Of a DNA stretch of 64,000 nt, positions 27,775 through 39,700 are shown piece by piece (positions within the stretch are counted from its first letter, which is position 1; each line of letters starts with the position of its first letter). The notes beneath the pieces are model-generated. The model did not search any database and was not told the origin of the DNA. It worked only from the letters and a program-made list of their open reading frames with translations. Both the position numbers and the translations under genes were made by a program. Origin of the DNA: Lagopus muta (taxonomy: Eukaryota > Chordata > Aves > Galliformes > Phasianidae); assembly GCF_023343835.1 (NCBI RefSeq), contig NC_064444.1, positions 18,141,219 through 18,205,218 of the forward strand, written 5' to 3'.

Positions 27775-30700
27775 GTGAGAAAACGATGGGGAAAAGGCGG
27801 GGGAACGGTGGGGGTGAGGGAGCGGGGCTGTGGGGCGGCCGCGGGTCCGGGAGGGGGACGGGGGGGGAACCGTGCTGAAAGCCGTTTGACCCCGGGTAAA
27901 GGGAGTTTGCTGGCGCTGCCGCGCGTCCTCTAGTTTGTCAGTGCATCTCTCCCGTGTGTCTGAACTCCCGTGCTGTCACTGCTGGCGCTGCGCTGCTCTG
28001 TGGCCGTGCGCGGGAAGGACCTGCCCCCTTCTGCACTGCCCCGCAACGTCCCCGTGGGATGCAGCCGACAGCGGGCTGAGTGCGAGGCAGCGGTGTGACC
28101 TTATGGCCGAGAATGGTGTCCAGAGGTGCAGTGCACGGATCGTGGCCAGCAGGGTGAGGGAAGTGTTCCTCCTCTCTTCTCTGCCCTGAGGAAGGCGCAT
28201 CTGGAGCGCCTGCTCCAGATCGGGGCTCGCCCGTCCAGTTCGGGGCTCCTCCGTTCAAGGCAGACAGGGAGCTGCTGGAGGGATCCGGTGGGTGGCTAAA
28301 GAGATGAGCGGGGCCTGGAGCCTCTCCTGTGTGAGGAAAGGCTGGGAGTCCCGGGGCTGTTCAGCCTGGAGAGGAGATCTTGTCAATGCTTATCAGTCTG
28401 TGAAGAGTGAGAGTCCAGTGGATGGGGCTGGGCTCTTTTCAGTGGTGGCCAGCAGCACAACAAGGAGCAACAGACACAGACTAGAGCATAGGAAATTCCA
28501 TAGGAACACAAAGAAGAACATCTTTAATGTGAATCATAGGATCACTCAGGTTGGAAAAGATCTTAAAAATCATCGAGTCCAACCACGACCATCCTACCCC
28601 AACTCTAACGACCCTCTGCTAAACCACGTCCCTGAGCACCACATCCAAACGGTTTTTAAGCACATCCAGGGATGGTGACTCAACCGCCTCCCTGGGCAGC
28701 CCATTGCAGTGCTTAACATCCCTTTCTGTAAAGAAGTTTTTCCTGATAGCCAACCTAAACTTACCCTGGTGCAACTTGAGGCCCTTTCCCCCTCGTCCTG
28801 TCACCAGTGACTGAGGCCATCCAGAGATGTGATGGAATCTTCTTCTCTGGAGATATTCAAGGCCTGTCTGGATGCTTTCCTCCGTAACCTACTGTAAGGA
28901 ACCTGCTTTATCAGTGGGTTGGACTGGGGGATCTCCAGAGGTCCCTTCCAATCCCTATGGTTCTGTGATTCTGTGAACCAAGCAGCCCTGCTCTGACTTG
29001 TTTTGCCCCAGCACTGTGGCTTCGTGGTTGGTTTATACCAACCAAAATCAGATCTGGAATTTGCTAATGGAGCCAGACACCCAAATTGCAAAGGCTATCG
29101 GGATGAGGAAGACAGAGTCCAATCCCTTTTACAGACACGTGGATTTAGCTCAACCTAAACTGGTCACAGAATAGCACTGCACGTGTCGTTGTTGTGCCTA
29201 TGGTGTTGTGTGGGGAACTCGCTGCCTCAGTGTGGGTACCTCCCAGCTCTCTGCCCCGTAACGTGGAGCAGCTCCTGCTGTGTGCAAACTCCCTCACACT
29301 GTGTACGTTGCTGTTCAGCGCCTCTTGCTTCCCTAGTTCACCCCTGTGCCCTTTAAACTCAGAGGGGTCATAAAGTCGTCGAATGGCTGTGGGCAGAGAT
29401 GCCAACCACTAGATCAGCCTGCCCAGAGCCCCTTCCTGAGCCTGGCCTTGAATGTCTCCAGGGATGGGGGCACCCACAGCTCTCTGGGCAACGTGTTCCA
29501 GTGCGTTCCCACCCTGTAAGTGAAAAACTTCCTCCTAACATCTAACCTGAACCTCCCCTATCTCAGTTTAAAACCATCCCCCCTTGTCCTATTACTATCC
29601 ACCTGCATAAAAAGTCGGTCCCCCTCCTGACTCCTGGGATATACGTTTTTTTTCATTTCAAACTAAAACCCTACTCTGTTCATTAAATCCAGGCTGTAAA
29701 GAGATTCCCTCCGTGCTGCCAGGGCTCGCTGCATGCTCCTCGTGGTGCTGGGTGGGACTGGGAGGCAGAGCAGTCAGCCTGGGATCAGCATTTTGTGAGA
29801 GTGGCACCAGCTCTGGCCATTACCAAATTCAGCTTTGGGATGGAGAAGAGTAGATGGGCTTTGTGATGCCTCCAAGGAGAAAGAGGGCAGCAGCTCTGTT
29901 CACAGCAGGGTGAGAGGAGGCCATAAATATCTCCTGTAATGATTTGCCTCTGCTAAGCAGTAGGTGATGGGAGAGCGATGGCCAGCTAGAAGCGAGCAGC
30001 ATGAGGTCTCCAAGCCCCTCAGTGCCTGTCTGGCTTCACGCAGCTGAGGCAGGGTTAGTGCAGAGCTGAGACTGGAAAGGAGGGCCGAGAGTGAGATACC
30101 TGTTGTTGGGGTTGGCCAGATTTGGTGCAGCAGCAACAAAAAAGCATACAGAGTTTGGCGTTGGAAATCTTTGTGCCTTCAGCACAGGTTGAAGTGACGA
30201 TAATCACGTAGGCTGAGATGCTGAGGTGTCTGTCCTCGTCCTGTACACAGGAAGTCAAAAGAAAAAGAAAAAAGTTCTGCTGCATTGGCCGGGAATCGAA
30301 CCCGGGCCTCCCGCGTGGCAGGCGAGAATTCTACCACTGAACCACCAATGCTCCAGCTGTGTGCAGCTGCCTGCACAGCTGCTTTGGCCCGGCGCTGCTG
30401 GGGGGCTGGTGGGGCAGGACCTGCTTCAGTGTGCATAGAAGTGAGGGGTTTTTGGTTTGTTTTTTTAATTAAATAGGCATATGTGATCTAAAACATAATG
30501 ACTGGAAAAAAAAAGTGAATCTTAGTCTGTGAGGATCCCTGCACGCGGTTCGTGACCCCATCTCTCCATCTCATTAGACCACCTTCATACCCGAGTGACA
30601 TCCGAATCTCGACCTGCTCCCCATAACCAGCATCTTGGGGCTTAGGAGAGGTCAAATAATGGTATAACAATGAGCGTCTCGTTGTTCCTCCAGGATTTTC

Positions 30701-33700
30701 TTCACAATCTGCACCTGGATCTAAATCCTCTTCCTTACCAACATGCTAAGTATCAGTAACCAGGATGGACTTCATCTACTGTAAAGCTGATACTCCAAAA
30801 GTAATTTATAAATTATGATCAGCTAGTATTAAGCAAGGAAATAATACACCTCCCACCTCACTGGTGAATGACTTTGTTGTCTCTGCAGTAAGTTTCCCTT
30901 ACAAGACAGAACCACTCCTATCCTATACGCAGCTATTTCACTACCATCTTCACAAATTCCTTTCCACAATTAATTTTCTTCAATTCACCTTTGTTTCAGG
31001 CAGTGTAGCGGGAATCTCGTTCAAATGTGCATGTTTAGATATGCCAAAGTGAAAAAGAAATATTCTTCAGGGTCTGGGATCTCTCATAATTCTTCATAAA
31101 GATGTGGAATACATATCAGGAGTTGTAATGCTTATAAATTAATAGAGAAATCTTCAGTACATTCTGTTGATCACCACAAAGGCAGTCTAAATCTGGAGTT
31201 CAGTAGATAAATATATTGGACAGCAATGTGTATTAAAAATCATTGAGGTAGTAAAGGGAAGGATGAAAGTGCTGGTGTTGATTCATCCCAGTTATGCATG
31301 TGTACAGAGTCATGCTTTTAGAAATTGCAATATTCCATACTGTTTTTCTTTGTGTAATGAATGCTGGCCTTGGGGTGATTGGAGGCTCCATAACAGGTGA
31401 CTGATAAGAACTGTTGTCTTTTTGTAAATGGAAGATATTGGAAGGTGTACTGGAATTCAACTAGCAGAGAACATGAACAGCAGTTGAATGCTGCACAGAA
31501 ACGGAATCTGTCCGTGTCTGTGCTCCAAAAACAAACCAATGAACACGTGAATCTATCTGTACACATTTCCAATAGGTGAAATGGCTTACAGGGAACGTTC
31601 TTCACATAATACTTCATTAAGATGTGAAACCCTTGCTAGGGGATACTATGAATGCAAGAAATTAGCGTTTTTTTCCAAGACTGACTGAACAAATGCACAG
31701 AAGGAAAAGCTACTAGAGCTATTAAATGCAAGGACAAGACATTTAAGGCATATTTAAACATCTATATACATGGCACTTTCAGAAGTACTGTGGAAACAGT
31801 GCATTAACATTGTGAAGCAGTCAAACAGTAGAGTGACAACACTGGAAAACCAAGGAGAAAAATTAATCATTGCTTTTCTACAGAGGAGCTTGAATGGTGT
31901 GCAGTACAGAACAGCTCGGGGGTAAGCACTGAATAGCATGGATAAAAAATATCAAATAACTGCTGATTCACTGAGCACTGTCTGTCCTGGGCTGCAGCTG
32001 AGGTATGGTGGAAGAAGAATATGTGACTGTGTCATTAAAAATACATAACATCGTTCAGAGGGTTAAATATAAACTGCATGGGCAGCCTTGTTTTTACCAT
32101 TGGCAACTTCAGAATGATTGATTTGCTGCTTACTTTCAGGTACGTCAGGTTTTCTAAAGAAGCAGCCTAAAGTTCACGAAATGCCACCACGTGGCAAAAC
32201 TTAGCAGACCTCTCTTCCCAACAATCTCATCCAACCTCTTCCATTTAATAGTAATAGAATGACTGGTGGAATACAGCAGGTTTCTAACGTGTACCTATGC
32301 TCCAAACCATGGGTTTTATTTCTGCATTTGGCTCATACAGCTCAGCGCAGGGGGTATTTGCGTGAGGGCATGGTGGCTTCTTTTGCCTCTCAGTCCCTTG
32401 GGAATGGAAGGAATCCTCCTGGCCTGGTCTCACCTTCTCTGTAAAAGCTGCTTTCTGGCAGCCGCAGGGAACCGAGCCCCCAGGTGCTTTCATCAGACAA
32501 GATCTGTGGCTTCCCATGTGCTTTCCTCTTCTCTCCCCAGGCTGGTGCGAGAGTTCGTGGCTCAGAACAACACATCTCAAATCAAGCATGTGATCCTGAT
32601 CCTGTCGCAGGAGTTTGCGCTCTCCCAACACCCCCACAGCCGGAAAGGGGGACTCATCGGCCTGGCTGCTTGCTCCATCGCCCTGGGCAAGGTAAATGTG
32701 GGTGTTTTTTGGCTCCCTGTAGTGGGAGAGGAGCTGTGCTCCACATGGGGCAATTGTGCCAGGGAAAGACTGGGGCTGGCTGCTCCCCAGCTGCGTGGCA
32801 TCCCATGTTGCAGTGTGACACCAGGTTGTGAATGAGATTACCCAGTGGATCCAGCCACTTGCTGTGAGCACTGGAATGCTTTCTGGCTTGGGTCAAACCT
32901 TGGCAGCTCCCCAGCCTTGGTGTCAGTGCATTTGTGTTTCCAGCTGATGTGTTTTCAGTGAGTGTTGCTGCTGAGCTGAAAATAGGGCTAGGCTCAGCAG
33001 GTTGCAGCTGAGGTCTGGTCCTGTTCAACAGTCAGCTGAAGCCAGACTCTTTCTTCTGAAGTGTAAAAGCAGAATATGTCTTCTGCTGACAGCTGGTGAC
33101 ACTGTCTCCATTTCTGCTTGTGCAGCTGGTTACCCAGATGGCAAAAATTGGGTATGACTTGATATTAATGGAACTTACAAGAGGCATAGCTCAAAGCAGG
33201 CAGGCAGTGTGAGGTGTAAAGTTGTATTAGCCTAAATTATAACTTCCTGTTGATTTGGTAGAAGATTTCTCTGCTGAAAGCATTAATCATTCAGCCCAGC
33301 TCTGGAGGTGTTACATGGATGCCCATTGTGCTCCTCCTGCCGAAAGCTGACTGATTTCCATCCCAATTAAGAGCTTCCTCCTTTGCTTACCTCTCATTAT
33401 AAGGAATAAGCTCAGTAAGTTACCTCTGGGGCTAGGCCAGTGCACACAGATCCCTGCTGAGGGGAGCAGGGACCCTGTGGACTCAGAGCTCCATTGGGCT
33501 TTTCAGTTAAACCACACGGTTCATTTTGAAAATGTCTACAAGGGAAGGAGTCATTTGGGTTTCTAGTAGGGCGGACATAAAGAAAGCACGGAGCTTAGGA
33601 AGAGCAGACTGCCTCAGAAGCACTGCAAGGTGTATTTTAATTTGGTTAATCTCCTTCTAATGAGAGCCACAACCATTTGAAACGGACACTCTGAAGCATG

Positions 33701-36700
33701 ATGATTAACAGCCTTTAAGCTGATGGCCACATGCTTCTGAGCAGTGCTCCTTTGTCATCCTATTGTTAAAAGTGCAGAGCCTCTTTACACATCACTTCTC
33801 TCTGGGTCAGCAGCACTCTGTTCAGCCCATAAAGAGTCCCAGAGGTGTAGCTGGGAAGCTTAACCCTGCTTTGCCTTCTGCACATCACTGGGGCAGGGCA
33901 GCTTGTGCTCTGAGGAACTGGAGGAGTTGTGTTTGGGGCCCTGAAGGACTCTGATAAAACTTAGAGCTGAACTCCTTAATCTGCTAGTCTGCATATTGTT
34001 GATTTTCTTGCCATTTCCTTTGCTAGATGCTTGAGAAATGGCAGCCTGATTGCTCCATGCTCTGTCTAGCGTGGCTCTTTCAGGGGGACAGACTTCAGCA
34101 TGTAAACAACAAGCATACTCTCTGCAAGAGTGGAGCTGCACTGTCTGCTCTTGCCTGGAAAGCAGAGCTCCAGTTGCTTCAGCTAGCAGCTGTGTCCAGC
34201 TGAGCTCCAGGAGCTGTAGCACCTGTCTTTAAGCAGCTGCACACACGAATGCTGCCTGTTTTCTGGCAGCTCAGGCCTTGGTGGAGTTGGGTCTTTCTGG
34301 AGTGAGTGCTGGTTTTCTTTGTGAAGCCTCTATTACCACATCCTTCCTGCTGCCCAGCTCCGGATGGTACAGAGAATAACCCAACAGATGTGGCTCTACT
34401 GAGCTGTTCCTCCTTCTGGGAGCTGTGTTGCTTTGCTCAGTTGTGAGGCTGTAGTTAGGGCTGGTCTGTTGCTGTGGCTTTACAAAGAAACCAGCACCTA
34501 CAGCAGTAGCAGTAAATACAAATGATAACGATACTGGGCCAAGCATAGGCCACCACAGGCCTGAATTCTTGCACCCTACCCTTGTGCTTTATTCCAGGAT
34601 CCATGGCAGTGCCATCTCTGTCCTCTCGCCATGGTTCTCAACTCACCAGTCTCCTTCTGTCCATCAGGACTCTGGGCTCTACCTGAAGGAGCTGATTGAA
34701 CCAGTGCTGACGTGTTTCAACGATGCTGATAGTCGGCTGCGGTACTATGCCTGTGAGGCCCTCTATAACATTGTGAAGGTGGCCAGAGGCTCTGTTCTCC
34801 CACACTTCAATGTGCTCTTTGATGGCCTCAGCAAGGTAAGAAGCTTCCTCTAAAACCCCAGGGGTTTTTCCTTTCCTTCACTGGAATAGTACATCTTGTT
34901 CTCTAGCGCTCTTCTTTCCAGGATCAAAGAAGCCAAGTAGTCTGATATCATCTTTTTAAGGAAGCTGGTCTGCTTTGACCAGGCACGTCTGAAAGTCTGC
35001 ACAAAAATGTTTCTGCAGCAGCGTGCTGGCCTTGGTGTTGGGGATGCCAGACTTCACTGTAAAGTACCTTGCTCTTGGTTTCCACCTCCAAGATGCATTT
35101 TTCTGCTCCTTAGTCAGTGGCGTAAGACACTGCAAAGTGGCTCTGCAGCACCACAGCTTTTTAGTCATGTCGGGTCGAAACCATGTCTACAGGCACTGCT
35201 CTGTGCAGCTTATCTTGTTTTTGTCTGCCACAACATGGGCGCTGACACGTGGAAACCTTCCTATGTGGGAAGGTGATAGGTGCTTGGCATCCCCCTAAGA
35301 AGTCTCCCTGGAGAATTTGTTGGAGCCTAATGATGAGTCAGAGATGAAGGGTTTTCTGTGTCCATCCCAATGATATCAAAAGAGAGCAACACTCCTGTGA
35401 ACCTGCTGGGAGCTCTACTGCAGAGATGGGAAAAGGCCTGGGACCTGTTATAATGACTTTTGTTTCTGTTCTTTACAGCTGGCTGCTGATCCTGACCCAA
35501 ATGTCAAAAGTGGCTCCGAGCTCCTGGATCGACTTCTCAAGGTGTGTTTCTCCTTCTAGCTGAGAATCCTTGGTTCAGGAGGCAAGTGTGGTAGGCAGCT
35601 TCAACGTTCCTGCAGGTGCCTGGATGCTGCCTGATGTGACATGGCAGAGTTCTCACGGGGACATGCTGGTCTAGCAGGCTGCACCGGCTAAAACCATCCC
35701 ATAGGGATCCTGAGGCTTCTGCCAAAGTGGTTATTTCTGTCACTGGTTGTAGCTTGATAAATTGAGAGTCTGGTGGCTGGTTTGAGGAGCTTGTAGATTA
35801 CTGCAATGCAGAATAGATGTTTAGCTGTTGGAAGCCAGGTCTCTGGGGAAGCAAGGATTTAGTCTGAGGGAAGTTGCACCTCCACCCTGGACAGCAGGAG
35901 GGCTGCTCGTCTAATTTTCTTCCCTTCTCCTGTGCCTAAATGAGGAACAAAGAGAACTAAAGATCAGAGCTGCTACTTCTAGGGTGGGGGCACCTGGTTC
36001 CTCTTCCTGTTCTGTCTGCTGAGGAGTTTGTACGTCTGCGGACTTCACGGTCCAATTGGAGGGAAGTAGCTCCCTGCCAGGTCATGCCCCCTCTCCTCAT
36101 TAGCACTGCAGTTAGTGCAGTCTCCACTTTCCCTCTTGCAGTCCTTCCTGCTGGGAGCCTGCAGAGCAGAGGGGATCTGCTCTACTGCTCCGGTGTGAGG
36201 GACTTTGTTATGCAGCAAAATCTGTCAAGCACGTAGGAAGAGCTCTAAGAGAAAGCCAGGGGACTCTCCAGTCACTGACACATATGATTACATCAAAGTT
36301 GCCTGCTCATGTGTGCAATGGCACCAATGAGGCGTGAATCAGAGAAGGTCCCACCCTCCTCCTGTTCAGCCAGGCAGCGGGAGCCTTCCTCAGTGCATCC
36401 AGCACAAAGTTATTCCCTGCCTGAGGGGGAATTCCTGCCTCACCATCTGAACAAACCATATGATTCTTTCTCCCAGAGTCTCCCAGCAGCCAGGAGAGCC
36501 TACAGCCCTCTGACAGAGCTGCTTGTCAGCATCTTGTGATCTTTACCCTGTCATGTGCCTTAAAAAGGGCTGGGTGGACGTGGCTGGGGGGGGGGGGGGG
36601 CAGCATGTGCCAGGTGCTGGGCTTACCTTCTGACACGCTCTGCTTGGGCTGTGCAGGACATCGTGACTGAGAGTAACCAGTTTGACTTGGTGGGCTTCAT

Positions 36701-39700
36701 CCCGCTGCTGCGTGAGAGGATTTACTCCAACAACCAATACGCCCGTCAGTTCATCATATCCTGGGTAGGTACACATGGGCTTCTCCTCCTGGTCGGCATC
36801 CCAGGCCTGGGCAGACACCAGATGTCCACAGTGATGTGTGAACACAGGGACCTGAGTTTGCCAGGCCTTATTTTAAGTCATCAACTTCTGACTTCTGCAT
36901 CTTTAAAACGCCAGCTCCCTGTGATATCACTGTTGCAGTCACACGTCCACGATGGTGTGCTTCTGCCACCGTGGTTCAGGGCTTTGCACAGCAAGTTAGA
37001 AAATACAGTCCAAGCATTGCTTGTATGAATAAATGTATCGTGACCTAGAGGTTACAATCTCCCAATACCTTACTGTTTGCTTTCCAAATGCAAATTTAAG
37101 GGGCCCCTGCAAACCCAGCAGTGATGGAGAGATGTTGCTGTCCACAAAGCAAGTGATTTCCATTCAGTTCCTGATTTCTGTGCAAAGCAGAAGTTAATAG
37201 CTGACCAGGGCCTTGTGGGGATGTGTGTGCCTCAGGGCTTTCTATTTCAGCCATGCTGTTTGTCGTTCCACATCTGCTTGTTGGCATTTTGACAGTTGTT
37301 TGTGATCCCTGCCGTTAAGGAGCTGGGATTGGAAATGCAGCAGTTCTGCAGTCTGATCCCTCGCCTCCTTTGCTAGCCCAGCTTCTTTCTGAGATGGGCA
37401 GCTCCACACAATCCTCTTGTCCTTCCCTCTCTGTCCCACACAGGCAGCTGTGCTCCCCTCCTGTAGCTTCCTGTAGCTCAGTGTTCCTCAGTGCCGCACC
37501 AGATTTGTGCTGGTGATGTTAGTTAGCTTCTCCAAAACTCACCCATCTTCTTTCTTGTACCTTCCCTGAGCTAGATCCTGGTCTTAGAGTCCGTGCCTGA
37601 CATCAACCTTTTGGATTACCTGCCAGAAATCCTGGATGGGCTCTTCCAGATCCTGGGAGACAACAGTAAAGAGATACGAAAAATGTGAGTGTGGAGGCTG
37701 GCTGGGGGCCAGGTCTGTGTTTTGCTCTGGAGCCGGCACGTTTCCCTGCGGCACTGCGTTGTGTTGGGTCACCTCTTCATTTGTTTGCAGTTCTACATAA
37801 CTGTAGCTAAACTACACGCTCACGGTGGGAGATAAGAGCAACCTAGCTGGTTTGTTTGGTGGATCAGCGTGTCCTTGGCCAAGGCCTCCCTTTCCCAGGT
37901 TGTTGTGGCTGCAGCGGCTGTGGGGGACATTGTGATGTTGGTGCTGTGGTACAGACTGTTCTGGCTCAGTGCATCCATTACCTCTCCAGGCCCTGTGCAC
38001 GGTGTCATAAAAGGGATGCTCATATGTGCTTTTGGGGTAGGAGATTTGTGAGCAGCCTCTCAGCGAGGTGCAGAACCAACCCCAAGTCTCCTTGGTGCAA
38101 AGAATAAGCAAGCATTACGAGCTGGCCTTTCGGATCCATTGCTAAGACTCAGTTTGGAGGAGCATTTTGAAACAGAGGAGTGGCTGGATGTTCTCAATCA
38201 GATCAGAGGATCTTAGCTCTTGCAATGAACGAAAGTGACTGGACCTGTTTGATAGGTCATAAGTAAGTGCTGAGACAAGCCTGGGTCTTTCCCACTGCCA
38301 GGCCCTACCAGTTCCTCCTTGCTTCTTTGTTTCCCAGGGCGTACATATCAGGGGACAAGTACTGAAAGCTTTGGGGATCTGCCCTCCCACCTCACCCCTA
38401 CCCCTGTTCCCCTTTGTGCTCCCCATCCCAAACATGTGCTTGTTGTCAGAAGGGAAGATGTGTGGGATTTCCGTTGCCTCCATCTTTCCTGGTATGTGTG
38501 TGTGTGGGATAGGGTAAACTTGGACCCAATATGGAGCAGGTGCACTGGGGTCTGTGGCCCACGTCTTGCTCTTGTTCCGTAGCTGTTCCTGGAGCAAATA
38601 AGACAGCTTGTCTGTTACCTTGGGATGGATTTGTGCTTGTGAGTGCCAGTGTGTCCTACAGTCTGCAGCCTTTAATTTGGGGCAGAGTGGATGTATACAA
38701 ATGCCATTCCACGTGTGTCCTTGCTGTGTGTGTGTGTGGAAGGCTGCTCTCTGACTTCTCTGGTGGCAGAGGAGTGTTTACCTGTCTGTCTGCCTTCAGG
38801 TGTGAGGTGGCTCTTGGGGAGTTCCTCAAGGAGATCAAGAAGAATCCCTCTAGTGTCAAGTTTGCAGAAATGGCCAATATTCTGGTGATCCACTGCCAGG
38901 CTGCAGGTGAGTGTTCAGTGCAAAGCTGGCGGGAGCTGGAGCATCCATCTTTGGCTCTGCAGTGCTAACCCAATGATTCAGGCTCAGGGTTTTCTTGTTT
39001 ACCAGCCATGTTATACCACCTTGCACCCTTGCCCCTTCTTTTTCTGTTGTGCATGAAAAGCCTGCTAAAAAAAAGGGTGGGCAGGCAGCTCTCTTTGGAG
39101 ATCTGCCTTTGTGTGATGTTCTGGAACAGTTCTCCCATGGCTGGCACTACCAGTTTTTCCACCTCAAATACAGAACAGGTGTCATCACGAGTGTACAGTA
39201 GTGGAAGTGCCTGAAAATTAAATAACTGGCTGTGGGTAGCACGTGTGGTTATCCAGCACATCTGGAAAGGGGACGTGTTTTGAGAAAGAACCTGAGATGG
39301 TGCTCGTTGCATGGACAGGGCAGTTAAACGTGATGTGCCTGACACTTTGTGTTAGTGCTGCACGACAGGGTCTGCTGTGTAGGCAGTGATACAGCTGCGT
39401 ACAGCTGCAGTTTGATGTGCTTTCTGAGAAGGCTATCTGGCTTTTCCCAAACTTGGCTAGCTCCTGTGTGATCCCATACTAGAGTTTGTCCAGACTAGAG
39501 ACTCTGGTTGAAGAAGAGGCCCTTCCCTTTGAGCCCTGCTGAAGTGCAGTCAGCTCTGTGGTTGCAAGCAGTCCTTATCCTGTGTGGTTTGCTGTCGTTT
39601 CCCTCACCTCTGCTTGTCCTGTGCCTTCCAGATGACCTGATCCAGCTGACTGCCATGTGCTGGATGAGGGAGTTCATCCAGCTGGCTGGCCGAGTGATGC

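Larger units (their letters stand above)
27541..27960 (+). promoter_or_regulatory. VAC14 CpG-island promoter
   Basis: Base composition changes abruptly at 27541 from CR1 sequence to a GC- and CpG-dense block that spans exon 1 and the start of intron 1. No TATA box is visible, as expected of a housekeeping CpG-island promoter. The block includes a GTCACGTGAT E-box at 27598 and GC-box-like gggcgg runs. The transcription start cannot be placed from sequence; it should lie between about 27545 and 27670. Confidence 0.75.
27775..32540. other. VAC14 intron 1 (4.8 kb)
   Basis: It holds, in order, the rest of the CpG island, a nested CR1 pair (28095-28977), a diverged CR1 (29355-29640), an antisense tRNA-Gly, and an AT-rich block (30440-32260). 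The stretch 29640-30260 shows nothing recognisable. Confidence 0.8.

Noticed and set aside
30179..30476. Short frames sharing a stretch like [18 protein letters not shown] with one near 40753.
   Set aside because: The shared peptide is merely the translation of the two identical tRNA genes.
32266..32871. Long frames on both strands around VAC14 exon 2.
   Set aside because: They are other-frame shadows of exon 2 and flanking intron; only the frame [10 protein letters not shown] is supported.
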